Source of the DNA: Lamellibrachia satsuma
Taxonomy: Eukaryota; Annelida; Polychaeta; Sabellida; Siboglinidae
Assembly (NCBI GenBank): GCA_033239005.1
Contig: BSQZ01000052.1
Location: forward strand, 571,001-635,000
Length of the DNA: 64,000 nucleotides
Direction: 5' to 3'
The first letter of the stretch is position 1; each line of letters starts with the position of its first letter. The notes beneath the pieces were generated by a model. That model did not search any database. It was not told the origin of the DNA and worked only from the letters and a program-made list of their open reading frames with translations. This document shows positions 39,426 through 51,896 of the stretch, piece after piece. The position numbers were made by a program, and so were the translations under genes.

Positions 39426-41868
39426 CTGCATCGAAAGACATTGTACCTTAGAATTGCGCAAAGTTCTAAGCGGTATCAAACTGATGTTTAAAAAAGAACA
39501 TTCTGCAGGCCTGTTGCTGTATATACCTGCATTTGTACCACTGAATAATCTACCCATGAATAATCTACCCATGAATGCTACTCTTATTTATTTATAACAC
39601 GGCTCAAACATTTGAAATGCAGCGGCCTGCGTCAGTATATAATCCGTAAGAACAATAAGTCATAATTATTTTATTAAGAATTATTGTTCATTAATAAAGG
39701 TACCAAAGTTAAACAAAATTATACTACATATAAAAGTAGCTTTTACGTCCCACGCATTTCCAACTGCTTCACTGCAATAGGAAGACTAATGTGTTTATTT
39801 AATAACATGCGTGTAGAACCTTTTGCTTAGTGATCGGGAGAGAGGGTAGTTGTTACAATGAGGATTGCCTGATTTTAGAGGGGCAGCCTTAAACAAACAA
39901 GTGTCGAAGAAAGCCAAACAGATCACACACAGCACCCTCTTAAGACCTGTTCTCCTCTTTGGCGAATAATTTTTTACCAGCGAGTGTTGGAAAAAGAGAC
40001 TTGAAAGTCAAATCACTGCAGCAGACATGGAAGCCATAGGAATGATACAGGGTGTCACAAAATGGGACATACATCGATATGGTCACCTCTACAGTAGGGC
40101 AAAATCACCATAATTGTAGAAGTGATCAAGATGAATAAATTTAAGTGGTTTGGTCACATGACTAGAAGGGAATGTTTTTGTGTTATAAAAGTGACACTGA
40201 TCATGAGATGACCGGAAAGAAACCGAGAGAAAGGCCCAGGTTACGATGGATCAGCAACATCAGTAGCCACCTGGAGGGAAAGAGACCGAGAGAAAGGCCC
40301 AAGTTACGATGGATCAACAGCATCAGTAGCTAACTGTGGGAAACACTAGCTTCATAGATGTATTAAGAACGAAACGGTATAAGATCAGTATGCATAATGG
40401 AGGAAGTTGATTTCTTACCACACTGACAGGAGGATTCCTAACTTGAGAATGGCGATCAGGTGAGCTTAGCCCCAATGATACACCACATTATGATGGGTGT
40501 AAACAACGTTTCTGTGAGGTCTTTGATGAGCGACCCCTGTTAGACTTACCGACGGCGATCCAGCAGACCGCCTGTAGCCAGACGACGGCCGGCAGCGAGG
40601 TGATCAGAACCAGTTGGACGGAGACACAAAAGAGTGGTGTCCAGCGCGATCGGACAGTGGACGACGTCGGCAGCCGGTTGGTCGGCATGGCTGCGACGAT
40701 GGTGGCTGCGAACGCGAGGGTCACGGCCAGCAGGCCGATTGCGGACAGGATGAGCGCGTTCGGATGCCGAAAGTCTGTGGCGCCGCCCCGACTCGCCACC
40801 AGCGCTGCACACACGCTGCATGCGCACAGCGTGGCGGTGGCGCCGACGCTGTAGCGGTAGGTGGCGATCGACGGGAACGAATCCCGGAAGTGACGTCGGT
40901 GCCGGATGCGCTGACTTTCCCGGTACTCGTCGACCACCTCGTCGATGTCCGTGTCGGACGATGACGTCGACGCCTGCTCCGTTGGCGACATCGACGGCGA
41001 CGTCGGCGGTGACAGCGACGGAGATGTCTCCCGCTCCAGTTGACACATGTGTGCGTTCGTCTGCGACACCTGCCACGGTGACGTCATGTCCGGTGTCGCA
41101 TCATAGGAATCATCGTTACGCAATTGAGTCGCGCCGTAGTCGGACGAAAACACTGCAATGTACGACACAGTTGTTTTTGTTGGTCGCCAGGTGTCGCCAA
41201 TAGTTGGGGGCATGATGTATCGGTTCTTCAGTTTAATGCCCAGTTGGTCAGCCGGCTTATGCTGCACGACAACCAACGACAGACACACGAACACATGTAT
41301 GCCTAGAGTACAAAACGCAAGCAGCTGCAGCAGGTTGACGACACTGAGAATCGCGGCGGTTAGTGTCGCGAGGCCGCCGACGAAGAACGCGGCCACCACT
41401 GTTATCCGCCGGGTGTCGCTGGCCTCGCGGACAGCCCCAGGTAACAGTCCGTCCAACGTCATCGCTTCCTGGCTGTCGACGGCGCGTCCGTAGCACTTGA
41501 GGAGGAATGGTGTCAGCGCCAGGAAGGCCGTCGCCCCGATGACGTAACCGAACCACCGCCCGTCGAAGGCGGCAGTCAATGTGGCCTCGTTGGTCCACTT
41601 TGCTGGCGACACTAGTGTGACAACACCCGCCAGGGACATAGCGACTGTGACCATGACGACATGACCCAACTTGACGGCGACACCGGCAGACGACTTAGTG
41701 GTCCTAGAGTCGTAATCAGTTGACGTCAGCAGCGGCTCCGGGTGTGTGAACGCGCAGAACAGCACGGCTGCCCCCGCCAATACCTGCGCCGACAACACAT
41801 ACATACACACATACATACATACATACATACATACATACATACATACATACATACATACATACATACAT

Positions 41869-41905
<37 letters not shown>

Positions 41906-43292
41906 TACATACATACATACATACATACATACATACATACATGCATACATACATTCAGCTCTAGCAATGAGTAATACCTTATGCGGCGCAAAAACATTCA
42001 CGTTTGATACTTATCGAAATTGGCTTCATTGTGCCAACGTGTCGTTTAACTTTTGTACATCGGTGTATTTTTTCCACAAAAAAACGTCGTTTATTTTGCG
42101 ATCACGTTTCATAAGGGTGCTGACTACGAACGCATACGAAGTTGCTGAATTTGCACACAGTTTAATGCAGGTGGTACTAGACGGGTCAGATTATAATTAT
42201 GATATTGATTTCGTACACTGATGTTCCGAGATGACGCATAAACTAGGGAGGGATGTAACAACCAGTAATTTCGGCGTCGCTAAATAATAATTTCCCGGGT
42301 AATCAAAGGGGCATTTGCATGAACAGGTGTGATGTAGACCCCTGCGATTTGGCCCGCTCACTGCTACTGCGAATGCGTCCACACGGCAAGGGATATGTCA
42401 AGGAACTACTTGAAGAAGCAATTTTCAAATACCGCACAATTTAAAGGGCTTTATATTTTGGGGCACTACCGCGCAGCCGTATATAAATGAGTGTTAGTGC
42501 GCCCTGAGACTACCTAGTACCTACCCCATTCAGTCCGCGCGGGAAAAAACTCCCAAAGGCCTCCCAGTTGTGCAGACGTGAGTCGGCGATCCCCACTCCG
42601 AACATGATCACAACCACGATCACGGTACCGGCGTTCGTCAGGGCGACCAGCAAGTACAACGACCGCACGCGCAACCACGTGGACGCCATGACAACAGAGG
42701 CCATGACGATCAACGCAGCTGCCGGGTCTACGTGACTGTGCAAAAATCGAATGTCACCGATTTTCTCCAAGGTCACATTAAGCATCTTCCCGCCGAGCAG
42801 ACAGTCGGTGCTCTCACTGAGCATGCGCGCGGCGGCGGAAGCGCAGGTCACGTGACGTAACAGCGACATCCAACCGACACAGAACGCTGCCGCTTCACCC
42901 ATCACGTAGTACGTGTATTCATACGCCGTGCCTGGTGTTTTCGACAGGCTGGACTTCATTTCGAGAAAGCAAGTGCCTGCAAGTGAAAAGTGACAGTAAA
43001 TCAAGATATACAGGGGATAAAATAAACATGTTAATATTTCTTTCTTGTGGTACAAGCCCAGGAACGTAGCAAATATTGCGCAAATTCCCTTCCAAGAAAC
43101 TTTATCTTGTTCTTCGCAGCCAACTTTTATCTTTGTAAGCTCTAAACTATACGCGCACTCGCACGCACGCACGCACGCACGCACGCACTCACTCACGCAC
43201 TCTCTCACGCATGCGCACACCAGTCCAAGAAACTTTATCTTGTTCTTCGCAGCCAACTTTTATCTTTGTAAGCTCTAAACTATACGCGCACT

Positions 43293-43324
<32 letters not shown>

Positions 43325-46300
43325 CTCACTCACGCACTCTCTCGCGCATGCGCACACCAGTCCTACTTCCCATCTACACTGCAATTACAGCGCGGCTGAC
43401 ATGTCACAGTTATTAAACATCGACAACTAGGTCTTTATTTCCACAGCCGAGCGACCTCGCACAAAGACGACCGAAATAATCACGCTAGTTGTGCTACTAG
43501 ATTCAGCACAGGACGTTTAACCTGAGTATACAATAACTTAAACTACCCTGCTTTTTATGAGTGTGTATCCCAATAAGAATATATCGTGGCCCATTTCTAG
43601 ATGACAGGTGACAGTTTATTACGTTTATGCTGAAATTGAAATATTCAGCTACTGGTGAGATTTACGACGGTCGTGCTAAACGATGCTGGTAGGGCAGATG
43701 CTGAATCTATTTGTGCAGGTGAATCTAGTTATGTGACTGATGCAATCACGTCCTTGGTCCGGGGTACGTGACCATGATCGACCTACAGTGTGTCTCCAAT
43801 TGAATATGTTATAACGTAATTGTTTTGTCTGTTTGAAAAGCAATGTGCCACAGTAAGTAAAATAAATAGCAACGCTATAAATAACAACGCTATAACACAT
43901 GCTTATGTTTGTGTCCGTCACTTCAACAGATCGGGGACACATGCCGTGTCAGCCGCGCGCAGACAGCAGTTGATTGTCAACTCAGTATGTCGCCGGAAGA
44001 CGTAATCGATGGCCAATCGATATGATGTCCACGAGGTAATAGTTCAACAGAGGCTTGTAGACATTCGATGGCCCAATAATCACGCTATATTTACGCGGCT
44101 TGGCCACGAAACATCGATCCAAAAACGAGTGCAATAAAAGCAACCAGGGGTAAACAAATTGCGTTGTAAGATGTCACTTTAAGCAACAGTTGCTTTGGAG
44201 GGTAAGCACAGTGATTCACCTTTGGTAGTTGTATCCCGTCGAGTCAGGAACTGCCGACTACATCAGTACCCCTGGGTAACGACGGGCATTTCCTTGAATT
44301 GCTCTTTGAAGTTAGAATATATGTCACGGTTAGAGTAGTAGGTCCTAGTCACTACCACCACCACTGGCTCGCGAAGTTAGTTGATACATAGCAAGTTGGT
44401 GATTTGTATAATTAAAAAGCGCAAATTCTCTAAATTTTTCGATGCTAAAGTACATCTAAATTAACTACATTATGCTTCAAGTTTTAATATTTAGTGATGT
44501 AGTATATTTACCGCAGAAATTGCATCAAATGTATTATCAAATGTATTAGTTTTTATAACATATCGGTAATATCCATACAACACATATTACCACCACGATC
44601 TTCCATCTCTTAATATTTTTGAAAATACATAATATTTATATCGTTTGAAATTAAATAAGCAAGTTTAGTTTTACGACATACAAAATCGCTTTACGGCAGT
44701 TATTAACATACCAATAAATAATCCAATGAAAATCGGTGTACATTCCCTTTAATTGGAAGCGTTGAGTGAGGAACATTCTAACCCACAAATTGTGTCACTC
44801 GATTTCAAAGAAAACAGCTTCATTGTACTTGATCTCAGTGTTGAATTAAACGATGACTCGTAAAATCGGCGCTTCGTTAACCCGTGAATCCATGCCGAAC
44901 GACACTTTTTTTTATATCTTGGTCCATTTCAGCCGATTTGATGTACTTCGTTCTATGCGGGTCACGCACTTCGCAATGACAACACCCAGCTCTGACTTAA
45001 TCGATGCTGAATGGTGTTAGCCGCACAGCTTTCACGAGGGCGTTGATTAATTTACTCGCTTGTTTTGAAGGCGTTTTCTTGCGATGCGCCAGCACGGTTG
45101 TGCTTGATGCGTACGCGCGGCCTGTGATGTCAGCGTCAAGTGAAACCACAACGCTGTTGTAACTGGCACGCCGAAAACACTGGTGGGATAAGTGGATGGG
45201 GTAAACGGGTGAAACGGCTTACCATAATGTCACAAACAGGGCGTGCCGTCAGTTTGTAGTACGGGTGTAACGATACTTCGAACTATCGATGCATCGCGAT
45301 AGTCGATGTGGCGATGCAATACTATCGATAGTAAATTTAACACTCGAAGGTCATCGTCGATAGTACAGTGAACTGTCAACAGTAACAATAGATGGCAAAA
45401 CAAACCAGCAGGGCCACTTCGTAAACGGGCTTTTTCAACTTTCATTTCGATCAGATCAGCACATTCACGGATTCGTCGTATTTTTAGTTAACTGCCTCCT
45501 AATCCTCAGTTAATTCTGGTTTTGGACTACGTCGTGGCTATTCGCTAGGTGAATCCATGATCGATGTTTAATATATCGGACGCCGATGATTTCGAGATTG
45601 TTACGAATAACGCGGCGAAGGCAGCTGTGTGGAAACAACATCAAGAGGATACTGACAAGAAGGCAGCTGTGTGGAAGAAAATCAAGAGGATACTGACAAG
45701 AAGGCAGCTGTGTGGAAGAAAATCAAGAGGATACTGACAAGAAGGCAGCTGTGTGGAACAAAATCAAGAAGATACTGACAAGAAGGCAGCTATGTGGAAG
45801 AAAATCAAGAGGATAGTGACAAGAAGGCAGTTGTGTGGAAGCAAATCAAGAGGATAGTGACAGGAAGGCAGCTGTGTGGAAGCAAATCAAGAGGATACTG
45901 ACAAGAAGGCAGCTGTGAGGAAGAAAATCAAGAGGATAGTGACAAGAAGGCAGCTGTGTGGAAGCAAATCAAGAGGATAGTGACAGGAAGGCAGATGTGT
46001 GGAAGCAAATCAAGAGGATAGTGACAAGAAGGCAGCTGTGAGGAAGAAAATCAAGAGGATAGTGACAAGAAGGCAGCCTGTGTGGAAGAAAATCAAGATG
46101 ATACTGACAAGAAGGCAGCTGTGAGGAAGAAAATCAAGAGGATACTGACAAGAAGGCAGTTGTGTGGAAGCAAATCAAGAGGATAGTGACAAGAAGGAAG
46201 TTGTGTGGAAGCAAATCAAGAGGATAGTGACAAGAAGGCAGCTGTGAGGAAGAAAATCAAGAGGATACTGACAAGAAGGCAGCTGTGAGGAAGAAAATCA

Positions 46301-47887
46301 AGAGGATACTGACAAGAAGGCAGTTGTGTGGAAGCAAATCAAGAGGATGGTGACAAGAAGGCAGTTGTGTGGAAGAAAATCAAGAGGATACTGACAAGAA
46401 GGCAGCTGTGAGGAAGAAAATCAAGAGGATACTGACAAGAAGGCAGTTGTGTGGAAGCAAATCAAGAGGATACTGACAAGAAGGCAGCTGTGTGGAAGCA
46501 AATCAAGAGGATACTGACAAGAAGGCAGCTGTGTGGAAGAAAATCAAGAGGATAGTGACAAGAAGGCAGCTGTGTGGAAGCAAATCAAGAGGATAGTGAC
46601 AGGAAGGCAGATGTGTGGAAGCAAATCAAGAGGATAGTGACAAGAAGGCAGCTGTGAGGAAGAAAATCAAGAGGATAGTGACAAGAAGGCAGCCTGTGTG
46701 GAAGAAAATCAAGATGATACTGACAAGAAGGCAGCTGTGTAGAACCAAACCAAGAGGACAGTGACAAGTAGGCAGCTGTGTGGAAGAATATCAAGAGGAT
46801 AGTGACAAGAAGGCAACTATGTGGAAACAAATCAAGAGGATACTGACAAGAAGGCTGCTGTGTGGAAACAAATCAAGGAGATACTGACAAGAAGGCAGCT
46901 GTGTGGAAACAAATCAAGAGGATACTGACAAGAGGGCAGCTGTGTGGAAACAAATCAAGAGGATAGTGACAGGAAGGCTGCTGTGTGGAAGCAAATCAAG
47001 GGGATATTGACTAGACGCGAGTCGCATGCCGATATGTTCGCCTTGTGTTGACATTCAGTGGAAACACGGCAACTTTGGTATATGACATCCATCAGTGTCC
47101 CTGTCAGAAACTGCGCCGACTTATCATGAGAGATATAGCTAACTTCACTCACATCAAGTGAAATCTATGTATATGCCTATTAACCGAAACTTCTACGATA
47201 CTATCTCGATACTATCGCGATAGTCACGAAACTATCGCGATAGTAAAACACATACCACAATGCCATCGCGATGGTACAAGCATACGCCTGGTAGAAAAAG
47301 AGATGTCTGAGAGCTGTGGGTGTTTCATAAGAGGACAAATGTATGGAACCTACGGTATGCAGATAATATCAACTCGATAGCAACATCAAAGAAAGAACTG
47401 GAGAAACTAGCAAATGCTCTCAAAATACACACTGGAAGTTTCGGGCCGAAAATCAATGAAGCGAAAAGAAATGTAATGGCCCTGGACGGAATACCGAACG
47501 ACATTTAGTTTGATAACGTGCGTGTGCATGTATGCGCGTGCATGCATAATTACAGTACATTGACAGTTCAGATTGTGGTACATGTATACAATAAATCTGA
47601 GTGCCCTGTTGTGTCATGCCAGTGTGCCCACCTGACATCACTCCGGCCACTGCTGCGAGGATGACGGACACTACAATGGCCGGTCCAGTGAGGTGAACAG
47701 CTACTGGAGCCACCACGATGTATACAGCCATAGCAAGGACACTGCCCAGGCCGACATTGAGGAGATCGTATACAGAGTGGTAGTGCTGGGTGTCTGATGC
47801 CGACGTGTCCGTCTGGTGGCGCTTCCGGCGACACATCCGGTGACAGCAGGCCTGCGCAGAACGCCGGAAACGGTCTCTGACCGACAT
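39277..47887 (-). CDS. SLC7 cationic amino acid transporter-like protein, 4 coding exons
   Basis: Minus-strand exons 47887-47632, 42976-42525, 41783-40550 and 39425-39277 join to 2091 nt, 696 aa; all junctions are GT..AG and phases agree (1, 0, 1). The order of hydrophobic segments and spacing match CAT-type (SLC7A1-4, SLC7A14) transporters of about 14 membrane passes. Markers are LLNVGLGSV at 42-50, FFPRGLNG/VLAGAAVLF across the second junction (near 237), and the terminal AAIYAAYGASHS (near 649). A long polar loop (about 480-570) rich in Ser, Thr and Asp is predicted intracellular. CATs move arginine, lysine or related solutes across the plasma membrane. The glycine-rich helix 1 and the helix 6 motif are altered (LGSVLAMAVY; CAFTHPEPLLTS), so substrate use may differ or be lost. 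The frame is fully open. Confidence 0.85.
39890..40470 (+). mobile_element. Non-LTR retrotransposon C-terminal remnant in transporter intron 3
   Basis: Plus frames with stops read RPVLLFGE, RLESQITAADMEAIGMIQGV, KWFGHMTRRE, then ERPRYDGS-like repeats, and a tail with MIHHIMMGVN. This is the post-thumb region of RTE- or CR1-type ORF2. About 60 bp is duplicated in tandem (40208-40268 and 40269-40331). It is on the opposite strand to the host gene. Confidence 0.75.
40550..41783 (-). CDS. Transporter exon 3
   Basis: Acceptor TCGGCGCAG, donor GTCG/GTAAGT. It encodes most of the transporter, including the helix 6-10 block and the large polar loop. A TGTA microsatellite lies 15 bases upstream of the acceptor AG, where a pyrimidine tract would be expected. 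Confidence 0.9.
41793..41953. repeat. (ACAT)n microsatellite with (AC)n core
   Basis: (ACAT)n at 41810-41884, (CA)n at 41885-41904 and (ACAT)n to 41943. It abuts the transporter exon 3 acceptor. Confidence 0.97.
41954..42524 (-). other. Intron 2 of the transporter gene, remainder
   Basis: No recognised feature apart from the microsatellite at its 3' end. Confidence 0.6.
42525..42976 (-). CDS. Transporter exon 2
   Basis: Acceptor CACTTGCAG, donor GGG/GTAGGT. It encodes TPGTAYEYTYYVMGEAAAFC (the SAYLYSY-like helix 3 of the family) and two further helices. Confidence 0.9.
43090..43365. repeat. Tandem duplication of about 137 bp containing (CGCA)n
   Basis: CCAAGAAACTTTATCTTGTT through a CGCA run to GCATGCGCACACCAGTC occurs twice in direct order (about 43091-43226 and 43227-43363). 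The copies differ by CGCA unit number and few substitutions, so the duplication is recent. Confidence 0.9.
43366..45250 (-). other. Intron 1 of the transporter gene, no feature recognised
   Basis: AT-rich unique sequence; the 61- to 88-codon frames have no domain. Confidence 0.5.
45255..47285. mobile_element. Candidate hAT-like non-autonomous element enclosing a minisatellite
   Basis: The left flank 45255-45375 (GGGTGTAACGATACTTCGAA, then ACTATCGATGCATCGCGATA) and the right flank 47190-47280 (two perfect ACTATCGCGATAGT palindromes at 47211 and 47231, and CCATCGCGATGG) are rich in ACTATCG and CGATAGT. GTAACGAT-plus-CGAT-rich ends are common in hAT-type elements. The flanks enclose the 41-bp array. 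I found no transposase and no clear target duplication, so the ends and class are uncertain. Confidence 0.4.
45612..47012. repeat. 41-bp minisatellite, about 34 copies
   Basis: Unit GAAGGCAGCTGTGTGGAAGA then AAATCAAGAGGATACTGACA and A. Variants alternate GTGTGG/GTGAGG, AAGAAAAT/AAGCAAAT and ACTGAC/AGTGAC. A rare pair, GCAGATGTGT and GCAGCCTGTG, recurs 616 bp apart (45991 and 46607; 46073 and 46689), so 15 units were duplicated as a block. Confidence 0.95.
47322..47507 (+). mobile_element. Reverse transcriptase fragment with YADN
   Basis: The frame reads LRYADNINSIATSKKELEKL and LKIHTGSFGPKINEAKRNVM, the active-site hairpin and following helix of a LINE reverse transcriptase. The second catalytic aspartate of YADD is Asn. 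It is only about 60 codons long and ends at a TAG. Confidence 0.8.
47632..47887 (-). CDS. Transporter exon 1 (start)
   Basis: ATG at 47887-47885 with context CCGCC, which has G at -3. A basic N-terminus (RRSAQACCHRMCRRKRH) is followed by two hydrophobic segments. Donor TCAG/GTGGGC. A TTTTCAG eleven bases upstream of the ATG suggests a further 5' UTR exon. Confidence 0.85.
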
Positions 47888-47949
47888 GGCGGAGATTCCT
47901 GAAAAGCAGCACGTAGAAATGCTCTTGAACTACACCCACATATACTTAT

Positions 47950-48660
47950 ATATCTTATCCCCAGATTTAGGCACTATAACTTTCGTATATCAAAACTAGC
48001 TTCAGGTTTAAATATATGCGATTGAGCAACGGCATAATTAAATGTCATTATATATGAATTAGACTGCGAAGGTGACAACATTTCTCTGCATTTACTCTCA
48101 AAGAGCCACAGTGGTTATGTTAATTAATGACGCAATTTGTACGTAACAAGAGGTGAAATTGCCCCCGCGTGACTGTTACAATGCACTAAAGCTGTGCCGT
48201 AATCCACGCAGAAAATTAAGCAATTACGAAAGAAGTGTGAATGTAATGTATATGTCATGCTATTTCTTATTTGATTTCAGAACAAATGCTGAGTGACTGG
48301 TGTGAACTGAGGCACTCAATTAAGCGTCGGCCACGGAGCTCCTTGTATCGAGAAAGCAGCCATGTTCTCTGCATGCCGGTCAAGTAATCATATACTTGAG
48401 CATGTATTCTGCGTCCTTGTAAGCTGAAGAGGAATATTCAAGCCGCTAGAGAACATAGGCTGTCCCCGAAAGATGCTCAGGTCTCCTCCTTCCACAACAA
48501 CACGAAGGCCACGGTTAACTGCGACAGGACAACCCTTTAAGATCCGAAACGGAGTAACACTCTTTGGCATATTCTTCTTATATCTTCATATATGACTTTG
48601 GTTCATCCACAGAACGAGCCAAGAAAAAGGTGCTCCGGATCCTCATAAGAGAGGAACATC
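47950..48660. other. No recognisable gene; upstream of the transporter start
   Basis: It may contain the promoter or a 5' UTR exon of the transporter gene. No core promoter element stands out. Confidence 0.4.
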
Positions 48661-48689
48661 TTCAGCAACTAATGAATATTCTCTCTCTC

Positions 48690-48996
<307 letters not shown>

Positions 48997-49002
48997 ACCC
49001 AC

Positions 49003-49640
49003 GCCTGCAAAGAGTCTGGGTTGACCATTAGTATCAGAAAGACTATGGCATGGGTTAAGTCGTTGTTGTGGTGCCACCATCAATCAACAACGACAATGTG
49101 ACACTGGGTGTCCTTTATTGTTTCGCCTACCTATGCTCCACAATCACTAGTCATTTGTCACTAGGTGCTGAACTTAGCATGCCTATAAAAAAATACCCTG
49201 TATTGTGAATATGTCAATGGATCGCAACCTACTGGCCGTCCATGTCTCCGCTACCATGACACCTGCAAACGTGACATGAAGATGTCAGGCATCGACACAA
49301 ACAGTTGGGAGACAGCCGACGACAATCGAGGCCATTGGAGACTACTTTTCAGAATGGCATCTGAAGAGGAGAAAAGACACGAAAACGCTGGCCGAGAAAA
49401 TGGACCACAGAAAAGAGAGATCTACAAATCCTGCCCCTTCTCAGCCCACTGCCTTCACCTGCAGCAAATGAGGCGGGTGATGCATAACACGCACATAGTT
49501 GACTGCCACGGCACAAACCCATTGTCTTGCGAGACAGAAGGATCCCGAAGATTCCATGACCAGCTAGTTAAAGGGCCAGGGGCGAAGGACCGTCTGATAT
49601 TTTGCTGGCTAGTTTCCTTAATATCTACACTTGGAGCTGA
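49003..49640 (+). mobile_element. Non-LTR retrotransposon C-terminal remnant, internally deleted
   Basis: [12 protein letters not shown] at about 49018 is the segment following the active site. After stops and a gap, RPCLRYHDTCKRDMKMSGID at about 49235-49300 and NSWETADDNRGHWRLLF at about 49304-49354 give the ORF2 tail, then a polar tail to about 49660. The middle (thumb) is missing. Confidence 0.75.
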
Positions 49641-49669
49641 AACTGCTACAGGCAGGAGCCCTTCTTAGC

Positions 49670-51890
49670 ATCAGTGTAACCTGTCAGCATTATGTAGCTG
49701 ATAAAATAGTTGTTGACAATGATAGGTAATTCTTTACGTAGCTTATTTTGTGAACATCTGCAAACTGCTCGAAGCGAACCCCCCCTGCATCGCAAGTTTC
49801 AGATATCACGCTATGTGATTGATTGTAAAAATTGAGGGACGCTATGATGGCGAAATAATTTTTTATTATTATGTAAGAAATTGGCTTTTAAGTTCGTCTA
49901 TTTTTTACTATTAAGACACTTCACTATAACACATACCATGCGTTCGGTTTCGTCCAAACACATAAAAAGATATAGCATATATAAATATGTCTAGTCACAT
50001 AAGCAATTGTTATGCTACTGCTAAGATAGCAGCAGCTAGCAATTCATACATTTGTCCCATGGTGGCAACTGCGCATGTACTGATAAGACGACAAATTGAC
50101 GACCAATGGAACAAGCCCATAAATAGCGCTTAATTTCGAGGCACCAAGCAGCCACTCGGTACTCGCGTCACGACCAGGCGTCGCAAACACCTGCCGTTCC
50201 ATACTGGCGACTCTGTCTACATATGATTGATGAGGAACTTCTACAACAACAGTATTATGATGCAGGCTGCAGCCAACACGTTATGTTACATGCTCAACCA
50301 GCACAGTGGTAAAAACTCCTCGACATGCGTCGGCGTTGTTGGAACAACTCGTTGATAGGTCTCGCAGCGCTGCTAAATAAGGTAGCGGCGCGTGACGAGT
50401 CATTACTCAATCCGTGCGATGTGGTTTGCTGCGACAACACGCTAAAGTCACCGGCTGGTGCCCAGAGACCGTGGCCGCGGATACTACATAACAACTGACA
50501 TTAGTTAACAAGTGTTGATTGTCATTTTGAATCAACACATCTAGCTTTGCCTGTTAACTGTCTACTACCGTACACCAACGATTATTCAGTCATGTCGAAT
50601 TTTACTTACGTGAAGAAGACAATTAGGATACAAAGTAATGCTCTATGGTCGTTTTGCGGTGCTCACTTGCATAATGATTTCGTATCATACCAGTAGTGCT
50701 ATGAATTATACATAGAACGCATCACTTTACTAACATAAATGACTTCTGCTACTTCATACCGATCACGTGTCGTCGAAACGACCGGTTATTTAGGCGTTGT
50801 ATGACCCAACAAAGTGGTGGCGTACCTTCGTGCGTGTTCCGTCGACAGCGCCCGTGCAACAAAACCCGGTGATGCAGCCGCCGGCCGGGATGTTGATGTT
50901 GTCTCTGGTTGGCGTGCCAAGGCTTGCCGCAACTACACCGAGATTGTATAAATAGCACACGGCGCACGCAGTCCGTTAAGTCGATGCGCGCGTGTTTGAA
51001 CTTGGTCGAATTGACGCAAGTGCGACGCACAGCCGTCGCCGCGACAGACACTAGTGACCTGACTAATATCACTGTACTGTTTCAGTATGAGTTGTTGCTT
51101 CTCGTGGCCACTCGTGTTTTGTGTTTTTTTTTGGCGTTGCAGTAAACGAGACCATCTACATTTAGAGTTGCGTAATAGGTTTGGGGGAACTTGCTGAAGG
51201 TAGTTTGGGACAGTTTTCTGGCAACCAGCATCACTGCCAATGTACACATCAGGTGATGTCATTTTCCACTGGTATTCAAGCCAGGTTACCAATGGTTGTT
51301 AATAGCAATTCTGACACAATGTGGGAGACGTGCATGTACCATGGATGGTGGTAAACGTGGTCACGCATGAATGAGGATGTGGGTGCTCATTTTGAATCAC
51401 TTGAAAATGCACAAGTACGTGCAATGCAAGGCTAAAGGTGCGTGTGTTCACTACCTGGTCAAGATGGAGCGCCTGATACTCAGCCGATGTTATTGGCCGT
51501 TGACAAATACGATAATTGGGACAACATAGTCATACTCTGTTGTCAGGAAATAAGGGCGTGAGTTTTCCACGCGTCATTTCTCGTAAACAAACTGTCAGCA
51601 TAAATATTATCGGCGTTGTATTCCCAACACATCGTCTGAGTTCGTTTCATATATTTTGGAAGTCTTGCTTTCAAACTTCAAACTGCTTAATAACAATCAT
51701 TGAAACCAAAATAATGAAGGTGATTAGAAGTAAAGCTAATATGAATAATAATTTAGGACCACGAGTTTAGTATTATTATTTATCGTAATACATCCTTGCA
51801 AAGGCTCAATGTGCACCAATAAGACACAAAACAAACTAACGGCCAGGCACAGACATTAAGGTAAATTTCAATCCATAAAATAACAATAAA
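49670..51890. other. No recognisable gene
   Basis: The longest frames are 50933-51292 (minus, 119 codons) and 50749-51072 (minus, 107 codons). Neither shows a known domain, and I could not link them to other exons. Confidence 0.45.
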
Positions 51891-51896
51891 CTAAAG

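Noticed and set aside
46585..47152. Minus-strand frames with HTAAYLSLSS-like repeats
   Set aside because: They are translations of the 41-bp minisatellite.
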